A DNA stretch of 18,477 bases from an uncultured Collinsella sp. (GCA_902479095.1 CABSNL010000039.1:1-18477), one strand, 5' to 3'. Shown: positions 7,080-14,917, counted from the first letter of the stretch. The notes: a model not told the origin generated them from the letters alone. A program made the numbers and translations.

Positions 7080-8459
7080 ATGAACACCGAGGAAATTGCG
7101 CGCATCGTCGGCGATCAGCGCACTTACTTTAAAACGCACGCTACGTTTGATGTCGATGCCCGACGTCGCGCGCTCGTGAGTTTACGCGATGCGGTACGGG
7201 CGCACGAGGCCGATATCGCCCATGCGCTCAAGACCGATTTGGGGAAGTCGCATGACGAGGCCTATATGTGCGAGATCGGCACGTCGCTTTCCGAGATTCG
7301 ACATCAGATCGCTCACGTGGCTCGGTGGAGTCGTCCGCGCCTGCGTCCGTGCGATCTCGCTAACGCCGTGAGCGTGTGCAAAACGCAAGCCGTGCCCTAT
7401 GGCGTCACACTCATCATGGCTCCGTGGAACTACCCGTTTTTGCTAACACTCGAGCCGCTCGCCGGCGCCCTTGCCGCGGGCAATACCGTGGTCATCAAGC
7501 CGAGTGCCTATGCTCCGGCATCGAGCGCGGTGCTCAAGCAAATCTGTGAAGAGGCATTTGATCCGTGCCTGGTGACGGTTGTCGAGGGCGGGCGCGCCGA
7601 AAACGAAGCGCTGCTCGATGAGTGCTGGGACAAGATCTTCTTTACCGGTAGCGTTTCGGTCGGCAAGCTCGTTATGGAGCGCGCGAGCAAAAACCTCACG
7701 CCCGTGACGCTTGAGCTGGGCGGCAAGAGCCCCTGCATCGTGGATGCGACGGCAAATTTGAAGGTCGCGGCACGGCGTATCGCCTTTGGCAAATGGCTCA
7801 ACGTGGGGCAGACCTGCGTGGCGCCCGACTACCTGCTGGTCGATACGCGCGTGCACGACGAGCTGCTGGGCCTCATCAAGGAAGAGGTCCGCCGTATGTT
7901 TGGCGAGCATCCGCTCGATAACGAGGATTGCGGGCATATCGTCAATGCTAAGCATTTTGCGCGCGTGCGCGGGCTGATCGATCCCGATAAGGTCGTGCTG
8001 GGAGGCACGGCGCGCGAGTCGTCGCTCAAGATTGAGCCGACGATCCTAGACGGCGTGACCCCCGATGACGCCGTGATGCAGGAGGAGATCTTCGGTCCCA
8101 TCTTGCCGGTGCTGACGTTTGAGAGCCTAGACGAGGCCGAAGCGTTTATTACGGATCGTCCGACGCCGCTGGCCCTGTATATCTTTAGTCAGGATCGCGC
8201 AGTTCAGCAGCGCTTCGTGCGTTACGTGCCCTTTGGCGGTGGCTGTGTCAACGACACGATCATGCACTTGGCTACGAGCCATATGGGCTTTGGCGGCATG
8301 GGCGCGAGCGGTATGGGGCAGTACCATGGACGCGAGAGCTTCGATACATTTAGCCACAAGAAGAGTATCGTGAACAAGGCAACCTGGTTGGACGTGCCGT
8401 TTCGGTATGCGCCCTACGCAAGCTGGAAGCACAAGTTCGTGCGCATGTTTGTGCATTAG
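7080..8459 (+). CDS. Aldehyde dehydrogenase (class 3-like)
   Basis: NAD(P)-dependent oxidation of an aldehyde to a carboxylic acid. 459 residues, a short form like class 3/fatty-aldehyde enzymes. APWNYPF is at 114-120, the cofactor-site FFTGS at 187-191, general base E212 in TLELGGKSP and nucleophile C246 in NVGQTCVAPDY. The C-terminal EEIFGPILPV and GGMGASGMGQYHG motifs are present. AGGAGGG overlaps the stop codon of the preceding alcohol dehydrogenase gene, and the ATG follows 4 nt later. Translational coupling in a two-gene operon is likely. The operon ends at the hairpin starting at 8468. Confidence 0.94.
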   Translation: MNTEEIARIVGDQRTYFKTHATFDVDARRRALVSLRDAVRAHEADIAHALKTDLGKSHDEAYMCEIGTSLSEIRHQIAHVARWSRPRLRPCDLANAVSVCKTQAVPYGVTLIMAPWNYPFLLTLEPLAGALAAGNTVVIKPSAYAPASSAVLKQICEEAFDPCLVTVVEGGRAENEALLDECWDKIFFTGSVSVGKLVMERASKNLTPVTLELGGKSPCIVDATANLKVAARRIAFGKWLNVGQTCVAPDYLLVDTRVHDELLGLIKEEVRRMFGEHPLDNEDCGHIVNAKHFARVRGLIDPDKVVLGGTARESSLKIEPTILDGVTPDDAVMQEEIFGPILPVLTFESLDEAEAFITDRPTPLALYIFSQDRAVQQRFVRYVPFGGGCVNDTIMHLATSHMGFGGMGASGMGQYHGRESFDTFSHKKSIVNKATWLDVPFRYAPYASWKHKFVRMFVH

Positions 8460-8467
8460 AAAAGGGC

Positions 8468-8507
8468 GCAGGTAATACGAACAAGTGTTCCTATTACCTG
8501 CATTTTG
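8468..8507 (+). terminator. Terminator of the alcohol/aldehyde dehydrogenase operon
   Basis: GCAGGTAATA (8468-8477) pairs perfectly with TATTACCTGC (8492-8501). GAAC/GTTC pair inside around an AAGT loop, and ATTTTG follows. It lies 9 bp after the aldehyde dehydrogenase stop. Confidence 0.85.
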
Positions 8508-8538
8508 CGTTAGACTACTGTTATGGAGCACGGATGGG

Positions 8539-8563
8539 CCAACTCCCTTTAGAAGGGATTTGG
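8539..8563 (+). promoter_or_regulatory. Hairpin that buries the ribosome-binding site of the 27-residue peptide
   Basis: CCAA-C-TCCCTT (8539-8549), loop TAG, AAGGGA-T-TTGG (8553-8563) form a ten-pair hairpin with one C-T mismatch. The paired AAGGGA is the ribosome-binding site of the ATG at 8565, two bases after the stem. Translation should be low unless the hairpin opens. The left arm CCAACTCC is also exactly complementary to GGAGTTGG at 8700-8707, which could compete for it. Confidence 0.7.
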
Positions 8564-8564
8564 T

Positions 8565-8648
8565 ATGAACGTAAGCGATGTTATTTCGTTATTGGCGTTG
8601 TTGATTGCGGCTATCGAACTCGGTCTGTTTATCGGCCGAATGAAATAG
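8565..8648 (+). CDS. 27-residue predicted membrane peptide (holin-like/type I toxin-like)
   Basis: The peptide is MNVSDVISLLALLIAAIELG followed by LFIGRMK. It has a short N-terminus, one hydrophobic helix (about residues 6-24) and a basic tail. This resembles the small 'holin-like toxin' and Fst/TxpA-type peptides of Gram-positive bacteria, which act at the membrane. The match is by pattern only. AGAAGGGA lies 6 nt before the ATG but is sequestered in a hairpin. It is in neither neighbouring operon: a terminator precedes it and a structured 236-bp gap follows. If it is a type I toxin, an antisense RNA should exist; none can be proved from sequence. It could instead be a small regulatory membrane protein. 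Confidence 0.6.
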   Translation: MNVSDVISLLALLIAAIELGLFIGRMK

Positions 8649-8884
8649 CCGCCCCCGCGTAAGCGAAGACGGCCACTTCTCACGATGAAAACGTGTATCG
8701 GAGTTGGTAAGACCCGCGGCAACGGGTGCCATCCGTGTTCCTATCTTATCTGCAAGCGTTCTGTCGCGCAAGCGTTGAGGCAAACGATTGAAGGACGCAG
8801 ACAGGATGTATTTGTGTCCGCACGGGACCGTAGACTTCTCAATAAGGTTACACACCGGTTTATCCGGCCGTTAGAGGAGCTGCT
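8649..8884. other. Structured non-coding gap after the membrane peptide
   Basis: No convincing gene on either strand. It holds GGAGTTGG (8700-8707), complementary to the leader of the peptide gene, and a hairpin ACCCG/CGGGT (8712-8716 and 8723-8727). Together these look like the 3' untranslated part of the peptide mRNA. The promoter of the HIRAN gene should also lie here, but I found no good sigma-70 match. Confidence 0.4.
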
Positions 8885-9211
8885 ATGTACGAGCCTTCGC
8901 GTGTTCTTCTGTCATTTCACATTGCAGGATTTCAGTATGCCGATGGCGCCTTGGTCTTGGGCGATCTTAAAGCGGGCGATAAGCTGACGCTGTGTGCCGA
9001 GCGCGATAATCCCCATGACCCTGAGGCGGTTGCGATTTATTACGGCAACACCAAGCTTGGCTATGTTCCGGGAAACGAGGTCGGCCCACTGTCCTTGATG
9101 ATGTATTACGGCCACGAGGACGTATTTGAGGCCCGCGTGCAACAGGTTGCTCCCGAGCGCAGCCCGTGGCACCAGGTGCGCGTTGGCCTCTATGTGGTGG
9201 ATGCTCGCTAG
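8885..9211 (+). CDS. Stand-alone HIRAN-domain protein
   Basis: 108 residues, almost entirely one HIRAN domain: FHIAGFQYADGALVLGDLKAGDKLTL, then ERDNPHDPEAVAIYY and LGYVPGNEV. In Rad5/HLTF the domain binds 3' single-stranded DNA ends. Bacterial single-domain versions are thought to act in DNA repair or stalled-fork processing, but their role is largely unknown. The ATG at 8885 follows GAGGAG at good spacing. A 59-residue protein starts 18 bp downstream and is probably co-transcribed. The family assignment is strong and the function is inference. Confidence 0.85.
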   Translation: MYEPSRVLLSFHIAGFQYADGALVLGDLKAGDKLTLCAERDNPHDPEAVAIYYGNTKLGYVPGNEVGPLSLMMYYGHEDVFEARVQQVAPERSPWHQVRVGLYVVDAR

Positions 9212-9229
9212 TCGGCAAGGGAGGCGGCC

Positions 9230-9409
9230 ATGTTTGATGACGACGGCCTATTCAATCTGACAGACGATTCGTTTGAGTGGGATCTGCTACTCGATGACGA
9301 TGAGTTGGAGCAGGATCGTAGGAAACGGCAGGGCAAGAAAACTCAGGGTGACGCTTCGAAAAAGCAAGACAAACGCCGTCGAGGTCTGTTCGGCGGGCTC
9401 TTTGGCTAA
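9230..9409 (+). CDS. 59-residue charged hypothetical protein
   Basis: Small unrecognised protein with a clear GGGAGG ribosome-binding site (9220-9225) before the ATG. Its composition is strongly polarised. The first half is acidic (MFDDDGLFN, LLLDDDELEQD). The second half is rich in Lys, Arg and Gln (RKRQGKKTQG, KKQDKRRRG), and it ends with GLFGGLFG. It is probably disordered and may bind nucleic acid or a partner. It follows the HIRAN gene by 18 bp, so it may work with it. A weak inverted repeat GACGC/GCGTC follows the stop (about 9413-9428) without a T-tract. No function is proposed. Confidence 0.65.
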   Translation: MFDDDGLFNLTDDSFEWDLLLDDDELEQDRRKRQGKKTQGDASKKQDKRRRGLFGGLFG

Positions 9410-9475
9410 CCGACGCGCCAGAGCGTCTGTATACTAGGCACGTGTTAGACGCGTTGCGAAATGAGGACACAGACG

Positions 9476-10021
9476 ATGATGTGGTTTACCGCCGACCTGC
9501 ACCTGGGCGATACGAATATCTTGCACGACATGGATCGGCCGTTTGATTCGGTCGAGGAGATGAACCGCAAGGTCATCGATGCCATCAATGAGTGCGTGGC
9601 TGCGGACGACCGCCTCTATATTCTGGGTGACTTTACCTATCGTTTGCCCCTGGCGGAGGCGGTGCGCCTGCGCGAGCGTATCGAATGCCAGAACGTGACG
9701 CTCATCCGCGGTAACCATGACGGCGACTGGGAAGATCCCGACACCCCGCAGATTTGGGAAGACGTGCGCGATTACCTGGAGATTGCTCCCGGCTATGCCA
9801 AGGGCCATCGTCTGGTGATGAGCCATTACCCCATGCTCAGCTGGAATGGTAAGGCGCGTGGCGCCATCATGCTACACGGGCATATCCACAGCAGAGGAGA
9901 CCGCACCAACGTGCGCAACCGCGACCGCGAACGCCCTATCTTTCGCTACGATGTCGGTCTCGATGCCAACAAGTACAAGCCCGTAAGTCGGGATCAGATT
10001 CTTAGCTTCTTTGGGTTATAG
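9476..10021 (+). CDS. Calcineurin-like metallophosphoesterase
   Basis: 181 residues containing all motifs of the di-metal phosphoesterase fold: D7 and H9 in TADLHLGD, D52 in LGDF, N80 and H81 in GNHD, H117 in SHYP, and H136 and H138 in HGHIH. It belongs to the small stand-alone phosphoesterase group (COG4186-like); the substrate is unknown. An in-frame ATG lies at 9461, but ATG 9476 is preferred because GAGGA sits 8-9 nt before it and the protein then starts at the first strand. TATACT at 9430-9435 may be its -10 box. It is followed by a large hairpin and a terminator. Confidence 0.9.
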   Translation: MMWFTADLHLGDTNILHDMDRPFDSVEEMNRKVIDAINECVAADDRLYILGDFTYRLPLAEAVRLRERIECQNVTLIRGNHDGDWEDPDTPQIWEDVRDYLEIAPGYAKGHRLVMSHYPMLSWNGKARGAIMLHGHIHSRGDRTNVRNRDRERPIFRYDVGLDANKYKPVSRDQILSFFGL

Positions 10022-10074
10022 GGCGCCAGAGCCACCACAAAGGGGACAGGCACCTTTGTGGTGGCTCTGGCGCC
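10022..10074. repeat. 22-bp perfect inverted repeat with a GGACAGGCA loop
   Basis: The arms at 10022-10043 (GGCGCCAGAGCCACC...) and 10053-10074 are perfect complements over 22 bp around a 9-nt loop. It starts directly after the phosphoesterase stop. The inner part, with GGGGACAGGCACC, looks like a REP-type repeat. The right arm's GGCGCC is also the left foot of the next hairpin, so the two cannot both form fully. Confidence 0.85.
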
Positions 10075-10103
10075 GTTGCCATTATGGCAGCGGCGCCTTT
10101 TTT
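10069..10103 (+). terminator. Terminator after the phosphoesterase gene
   Basis: GGCGCCGTTGCC (10069-10080) pairs with GGCAGCGGCGCC (10086-10097) with one G-U pair and an ATTAT loop, followed by six Ts. This is a strong intrinsic terminator sharing six bases with the preceding hairpin. Confidence 0.85.
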
Positions 10104-10161
10104 GTCCGTGCGGCGCGGTAGAGTGTAGGCGGTCGAAATTTGCGTCCATCGAGGAGCTGCT

Positions 10162-11919
10162 ATGAACGAGATTAAGTGCCCGCATTGCGGCGAAGTTTTT
10201 AAGGTCGATGCGTCCGGCTATGCGGATATCGTCAAGCAAGTACGCGATGCCGAGTTTTCGCGCGACCTGGACGAGCGTGTGAAGGCAGTCCAGCGCGAGG
10301 GCGAGCAAGCGCTGGAGCTTGAGCGCTCGCGTTCGACGGCTGCCTTGCAAAAGGCAGAGTCTCAGCGCAACGCTCAGCTTGTCGAGCAGAAGAACACTGC
10401 GGATCAGAAACTGGCGCAAGAGGTTGCCAAGCGCGATGCTGAGCTTGCCGAGCTGCGCGCTAAGCTCGAGGGCGCTGCCGCAGAGCGCGAGAGTGCAAGC
10501 CAGCGCGCGGCGGTAGAGGCACGAGCCAATGCTCAAAAGGAAAATGCCGAACTCCAGCGTGAGATTGATAGCCTGCGTGCGCAGCTTGGGCGCAAAGATG
10601 ACGAAGCAAAGCTTGCCGAGTCGGCGGCGCGCAACGCTGCTCAAAACGATTTAGCTGCGCGCGACGCTCAGATTGCCGAGCTGCAGGCCAGGCTCGCCGC
10701 GGCGGACAAAGCCCAGGAGATGGCGCTTGCCGCTGCCGCGGCAGAGTCGCAGCGTGAGCTCGATGCCGCTCGCAGCGAGGCCGAGCGCGCGCTTACTGAC
10801 TATCGCGCGAAGGCGCAAGAGAAGTTTTCCGCCGCAAAGGCTCAGTCCGAGCAAGAGGCCGAGGGCCTGCGTGCCCAGCTGCGCGAGCAGGAACTGATGG
10901 CAAAAATGAACCTGTCAGAGGCGGTCGCCGCGGCGGAGCGAGAGCGCGATGAGGCGCGTGCCAAACTGACGAGCGAGCTGGCGGTGCGCGATTCTCGCGA
11001 GGAACAGGTCAAGGCGGCACACGAGCTCGAGCTTGCGCAGGCCAAGCGCGCGAGCGATGACCTGATTCGCTACAAGGACGAAGAGATTGAGCGCCTTAAG
11101 GACATGAAGGTCCGCCTGTCCACCAAGATGGTGGGCGAGTCGCTCGAGCAGCACTGCGAGACCGAGTTTAACCGTCTGCGCATGACGGCGTTTCCTAACG
11201 CGTACTTCGAGAAGGATAACGATGCGTCCGAGGGCACCAAGGGCGACTTTATCTTCCGCGAGTGCGACGCAAGCGGTAACGAGGTCATTTCGATTATGTT
11301 CGAGATGAAAAACGAGAACGACGAGACTGCGACCAAGCACAAAAACGAGGACTTCTTTAAGAAGCTCGATCACGATCGCCGCCAAAAAGGCTGCGAGTAC
11401 GCGGTGCTCTGCACGTTGCTCGAACCCGAGAGCGAGCTTTACAACGCCGGCATCGTGGACGTGAGCTATCGCTACGAGAAGATGTACGTGATTCGCCCAC
11501 AGTTCTTTATTCCCATGATCACGCTTCTTCGCAACGCCGCCATGGGTTCGCTGCGCTATAAGCAGGAGCTGGCGGAGTACAAACAGCAGAATATCGACGT
11601 CACGAACTTCGAAGCCAAGATGGAAAAGTTCAAGAATGATTTCGGTCGCAACTACGAGATCGCGAGCCGAAAGTTCCAAACGGCGATTGATGAGATCGAC
11701 AAGACGATTAGCCATCTGCAGAAAACCAAGGAGGCGTTGCTGTCCTCCGAGAACAATCTGCGCCTAGCCAACAAGAAGGCCGACGATCTTACCATTCGCA
11801 AGCTCACGTGGGGCAACAAGACCATGAAAGCAGCGTTTGACGAGGCACGCGGGGCTGCGACAGAGACAAACGATGAGCCAGCCGAGGCGGATTCGTATGA
11901 GGTCGAGGATGCCGAGTAA
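10162..11919 (+). CDS. DUF2130 protein: zinc-knuckle-like start, coiled coil, PD-(D/E)XK-like domain
   Basis: 585 residues. The N-terminus has a single CPHCG (6-10). A long charged, Ala-rich coiled coil follows from about 25 to 315. The C-terminal DUF2130 domain runs from about 320 to 550. In it GTKGDFIFRE (D362) and IMFEMKNE (E381, K383) form the D...ExK signature of PD-(D/E)XK nucleases, and HDRRQKGCEYAVLCTLLEPES is the typical family continuation. Overall architecture recalls RmuC-like proteins, but the biochemical role is not established. The tail is acidic (EPAEADSYEVEDAE). ATG 10162 follows GAGGAG. Single-gene unit between two terminators. Confidence 0.88.
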   Translation: MNEIKCPHCGEVFKVDASGYADIVKQVRDAEFSRDLDERVKAVQREGEQALELERSRSTAALQKAESQRNAQLVEQKNTADQKLAQEVAKRDAELAELRAKLEGAAAERESASQRAAVEARANAQKENAELQREIDSLRAQLGRKDDEAKLAESAARNAAQNDLAARDAQIAELQARLAAADKAQEMALAAAAAESQRELDAARSEAERALTDYRAKAQEKFSAAKAQSEQEAEGLRAQLREQELMAKMNLSEAVAAAERERDEARAKLTSELAVRDSREEQVKAAHELELAQAKRASDDLIRYKDEEIERLKDMKVRLSTKMVGESLEQHCETEFNRLRMTAFPNAYFEKDNDASEGTKGDFIFRECDASGNEVISIMFEMKNENDETATKHKNEDFFKKLDHDRRQKGCEYAVLCTLLEPESELYNAGIVDVSYRYEKMYVIRPQFFIPMITLLRNAAMGSLRYKQELAEYKQQNIDVTNFEAKMEKFKNDFGRNYEIASRKFQTAIDEIDKTISHLQKTKEALLSSENNLRLANKKADDLTIRKLTWGNKTMKAAFDEARGAATETNDEPAEADSYEVEDAE

Positions 11920-11942
11920 GGCATAGCGTATAGTGCAAAAGT

Positions 11943-11976
11943 GGGGCCGCTGGCGATATTGCCAGCGGCCCCGTTT
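11943..11976. terminator. Bidirectional terminator between converging genes
   Basis: GGGGCCGCTGGC (11943-11954) and GCCAGCGGCCCC (11961-11972) pair perfectly around GATATT. GTTTCGTT follows on the + side, and an ACTTTTG stretch on the minus side. It can serve both the DUF2130 gene and the helicase gene. Confidence 0.85.
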
Positions 11977-11993
11977 CGTTCCGGTAAGTTCGG

Positions 11994-14675
11994 CTAGTCT
12001 TCGAGCAGGTCCTCGATAAAGCCGACACGGTAGTTTTTGAAGATGACCTCGCCGCCGTCTTGCGTGGCGTCCAGATCGACATCGCCCATGATGCCAAAGT
12101 CGTGGTCGCCGTCTTCGTCAGCAAAGATCTGGTGCACGTGCCATACGTGCGTGGTCTTCTTGTCGCTCTCGTCGATGGAAAACATCGCAGCACTGCGGGC
12201 ATCTCCGTCGGTGAGGATTTTCTCGTGCTGCTCGTGGTAAGCATCGAGCGCCTTTTGCCAGCGGATTTCGCTCATGCCCCAGTCGTCGTCGAGCTCGCCC
12301 AGGTCGCGAACGTGCTCGCGGGCGGCAAGGGTCACGCGGCGGAAGAGCGCATTGCGCACCAACAGCGTGCAGCCGCGGCGGTCCGCCACGACCTCGTCGA
12401 TGCCCTGCGGCGGCGCGGCATCGAGTGCAGCGGGGTTGCCGGCGTTCTCCCACTCGTCCACCAGGCTCGAGTCCACCGAGCGCACCACAAAGCCCAGCCA
12501 CGAGATAATGTCACGCAAGCGCTCATCGCGCTTCTCAATGGGCACGGTGCGATCGAGGGAACGGTAGGCCTCGGCTAGGTAGCGCAGCAGAATGCCCTCG
12601 GAGCGGGCGATGCCGAGCTTTTGGATATAGCCCTTAAAGTCGCTCGCGCTCTCCAGCATGTCGCGCAGGACGCTCTTGGGCGAGAGCTGGTAGTCGTTGG
12701 CCCAAGGTACTTCCTGGCAGTACTTGTCGAAGGCGGCATCGAGCAAGTCCTCGAGCGGCTTTTCGTAGGTGACATCCTGGATGCGCTCCAGGCGTTCCTC
12801 ATAATCGACGCCGTCAGCCTTCATTTCGGCCATCGCGCGGTCGCGCGCAGCGCGCTCCTGTGCGCGCAATACCTGCTTGGGGTCCTCGAGCGTTGCCTCG
12901 ACCATCGAGATCAGATCCATGGTATAGGTCTCACTCTCGGGGTCGAGCAGCTCCAGCGCGGCAAGCAAAAACGGCGAGAGTGGCTGATCGAGCGCAAAGT
13001 CCTCGGGCAGATCGACCGTCAGTGCATAGTCGATGTCTGGTGCGGCGTCAGTCGGGGCGTCGGGCGCGGGCGGCACCTCGGTGCGCACGACGACGCCGGA
13101 GTCGATGAGCGTGGCGAAGATCTCGTCGGCACGAACCTCGAGCTTTGCCTTTTCCTCGGGAGTCTGCAGGCTCGTCTCGATGAGGTCGTGTACGCGGGCT
13201 CGGGCATCGCCGCCCTGCTCGACCACGCTAATTACCATGGAGTGCGTGATACGCAGGCGCGGCTTGAGTGTCTCGGGCTGCGTCTCGATCAGGCGCTCAA
13301 AGGTCTGCTTGTTCCAGGTGACAAAGCCCTCGGGGGCCTTTTTCTTTTTAATCTTGCGGAGCTTCTTGGGGTCGTCGCCCGCCTTGGCCATGAGCTTGGC
13401 GTTCTCGATCTCGTGCTCCGGGGCCTCGGCGATCACCATACCCTCGGTGTCAAAGCCCGAGCGTCCGGCGCGACCGGCAATTTGATGGAACTCACGGGCG
13501 CGCAGGCGACGCATCTTGTAGCCATCGAACTTGGTGAGCGCGGTGAGCACCACGGTGTGGATGGGTACGTTGATGCCGACGCCGAGCGTATCGGTGCCGC
13601 AGATGACGGGCAGCAGGCCCTGCTGCGCCAAGCGCTCGACCAGCAGGCGATAGCGCGGCAACATGCCAGCATGGTGCACGCCGACGCCACATCCGAGCAG
13701 ACGTTTGAGAATCTTGCCAAAGGCCGTGGAGAAGCTCGTGCCCTTGGCTGCCTCCTTGATGGCTTCGCGCTGCTCTTTGCTGGCGATGCCGAAATTGGCG
13801 AGCGACTGTGCCGTCGCAAGGGCGGCATCCTGGCTAAAGTGCACGATATAGAGCGGGGCTTCGCCGCGGCGCATGGCGAGCTCGACCGTGCCCTCGAGGG
13901 AGGTCGTTACATAGTCGTAGCTCAGCGGCACGGGGCGCGGGGCATCGACGACCAAGTCGCAGGTAGCGCCGGTGTGTTCCTCGAGTGAGGCGGCGATGGC
14001 AGTGACATCGCCGAGTGTGGCGCTCATGAGCATAAACTGCGTGTGGGGCAGGGTAAGCAGTGGTACCTGCCAGGCCCAGCCGCGGTCGGGGTCGGCAAAG
14101 TAGTGGAATTCGTCCATGGCTACGCAGCCCACATCGGCGTCCTCGCCCTCGCGCAGCGCATCGTTGGCAAGGATTTCGGCCGTGCAGCAGATGACGGGCG
14201 CTTTGGTGTTGATGTGCGTATCGCCGGTGATCATACCGACGTTATCGCGGCCGAGTACCTGTACCAGGTCGAAGAACTTTTCGCTGACCAGGGCCTTGAT
14301 GGGAGCCGTGTAATAACAGCGTTTGCCCTGCGCCATGCCCATAAAGAGCATGCCTAGCGCGACGAGCGATTTACCCGATCCGGTCGGTGTTCCCAAAATG
14401 ACATGGTCACCGGCGGCTAGATCCATGAGGGCCTCTTCCTGGTGGTCCCACAGCTCAATACCGCGATTGCTCGTCCATTCAAAGAAGCGTTCGAAGGCCT
14501 GGTCGGGCGTGAGCCACGGTTCGGGCTCACTGCCGTCCTCGGGCTCCCACCAGGTGGGGGAGAGCGCGCCGAGCGAACCGAACTCTGCCTCGGTTCCCGT
14601 GCCGCCCGAGAATGAGCTGGCAGCCCCGGTGCCGGAGACGGTGCTGGCGGTGGTATCTGTCGTGGTCTGTGCCAT
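11994..14675 (-). CDS. Ski2-like DEAD/DEAH-box helicase with DUF3516 C-terminus
   Basis: 893-residue superfamily 2 helicase of the type found in actinobacteria, probably acting on RNA. Walker A GTPTGSGKS is at 95-103, Walker B DEFH at 188-191 and SAT at 218-220. VGVHHAGMLPRYR (331-343) and QIAGRAGRSGFD (398-409) are typical of the Ski2/Mtr4 group. The C-terminal half (about 640-890) matches DUF3516, for example EVPWANDYQLSPKSVLRDM and IISWLGFVVRSVDSSLVDEW. The first 50 residues are Thr/Ser/Gly-rich and low in complexity. The frame is open 52 codons further upstream, but MAQTTTD at 14675 is chosen; its ribosome-binding site (AGAGAAAG) is mediocre. CATAAT at 14714-14709 may be the -10 box. Copy C of the 119-bp element lies 123 bp upstream. 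Confidence 0.93.
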   Translation of the reverse strand: MAQTTTDTTASTVSGTGAASSFSGGTGTEAEFGSLGALSPTWWEPEDGSEPEPWLTPDQAFERFFEWTSNRGIELWDHQEEALMDLAAGDHVILGTPTGSGKSLVALGMLFMGMAQGKRCYYTAPIKALVSEKFFDLVQVLGRDNVGMITGDTHINTKAPVICCTAEILANDALREGEDADVGCVAMDEFHYFADPDRGWAWQVPLLTLPHTQFMLMSATLGDVTAIAASLEEHTGATCDLVVDAPRPVPLSYDYVTTSLEGTVELAMRRGEAPLYIVHFSQDAALATAQSLANFGIASKEQREAIKEAAKGTSFSTAFGKILKRLLGCGVGVHHAGMLPRYRLLVERLAQQGLLPVICGTDTLGVGINVPIHTVVLTALTKFDGYKMRRLRAREFHQIAGRAGRSGFDTEGMVIAEAPEHEIENAKLMAKAGDDPKKLRKIKKKKAPEGFVTWNKQTFERLIETQPETLKPRLRITHSMVISVVEQGGDARARVHDLIETSLQTPEEKAKLEVRADEIFATLIDSGVVVRTEVPPAPDAPTDAAPDIDYALTVDLPEDFALDQPLSPFLLAALELLDPESETYTMDLISMVEATLEDPKQVLRAQERAARDRAMAEMKADGVDYEERLERIQDVTYEKPLEDLLDAAFDKYCQEVPWANDYQLSPKSVLRDMLESASDFKGYIQKLGIARSEGILLRYLAEAYRSLDRTVPIEKRDERLRDIISWLGFVVRSVDSSLVDEWENAGNPAALDAAPPQGIDEVVADRRGCTLLVRNALFRRVTLAAREHVRDLGELDDDWGMSEIRWQKALDAYHEQHEKILTDGDARSAAMFSIDESDKKTTHVWHVHQIFADEDGDHDFGIMGDVDLDATQDGGEVIFKNYRVGFIEDLLED

Positions 14676-14798
14676 GTGTTTGCTTTCTCTCGCGTTTGTC
14701 CGCCAACTATTATGGCGTAGCAGCGTCGCGGGGTGCCAGCGCGCGAGAAAATGCAGGAAATGGGCGTTCTGCCCAGCCGTTTGGTGCAGTTGCCGGCT

Positions 14799-14917
14799 AA
14801 GTGAGTAGACTTTTTGCAATAACGCGAGCACATGGCATTTGCGTAAGGGATTTACCTGCGGTTTTAGTTTTCGTTATGCGGGTTGTGCTTGGCTATTGCA
14901 AAAAAGTCTACTCACTT
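14799..14917. repeat. 119-bp inverted-repeat element, copy C
   Basis: AAGTGAGTAGACTTTT (14799-14814) pairs with 14902-14917. The inverted repeat continues inward as TGCAATA/TATTGCA and outward by CT/AG. The inner helix is CGAGCACA (14825-14832) with TGTGCTTG (14884-14891). The core ATTTACCTGCGGTTTT starts at 14850. Offsets equal those of copies A and B although much of the helix sequence differs. It lies between the helicase start and the trmB stop, both leftward genes, and no gene is encoded in it. Confidence 0.9.

Noticed and set aside
6117..7139. 340-codon minus-strand frame opposite the alcohol dehydrogenase
   Set aside because: Low-complexity antisense translation; the opposite strand carries all Fe-ADH motifs.
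8492..8506. TATTACCTGCATTTT resembling the element core
   Set aside because: It is the right arm and T-tract of an ordinary terminator and lacks CGG and all other element parts.
8874..10169. Near-identical start regions of the HIRAN and DUF2130 genes (GAGGAGCTGCTATG then xACGAG)
   Set aside because: A good ribosome-binding site plus a common start context; too short to argue for duplication.
14676..14831. 52-codon upstream extension of the helicase gene reaching into copy C
   Set aside because: Begins inside the repeat element without a ribosome-binding site and does not look like a helicase N-terminus.
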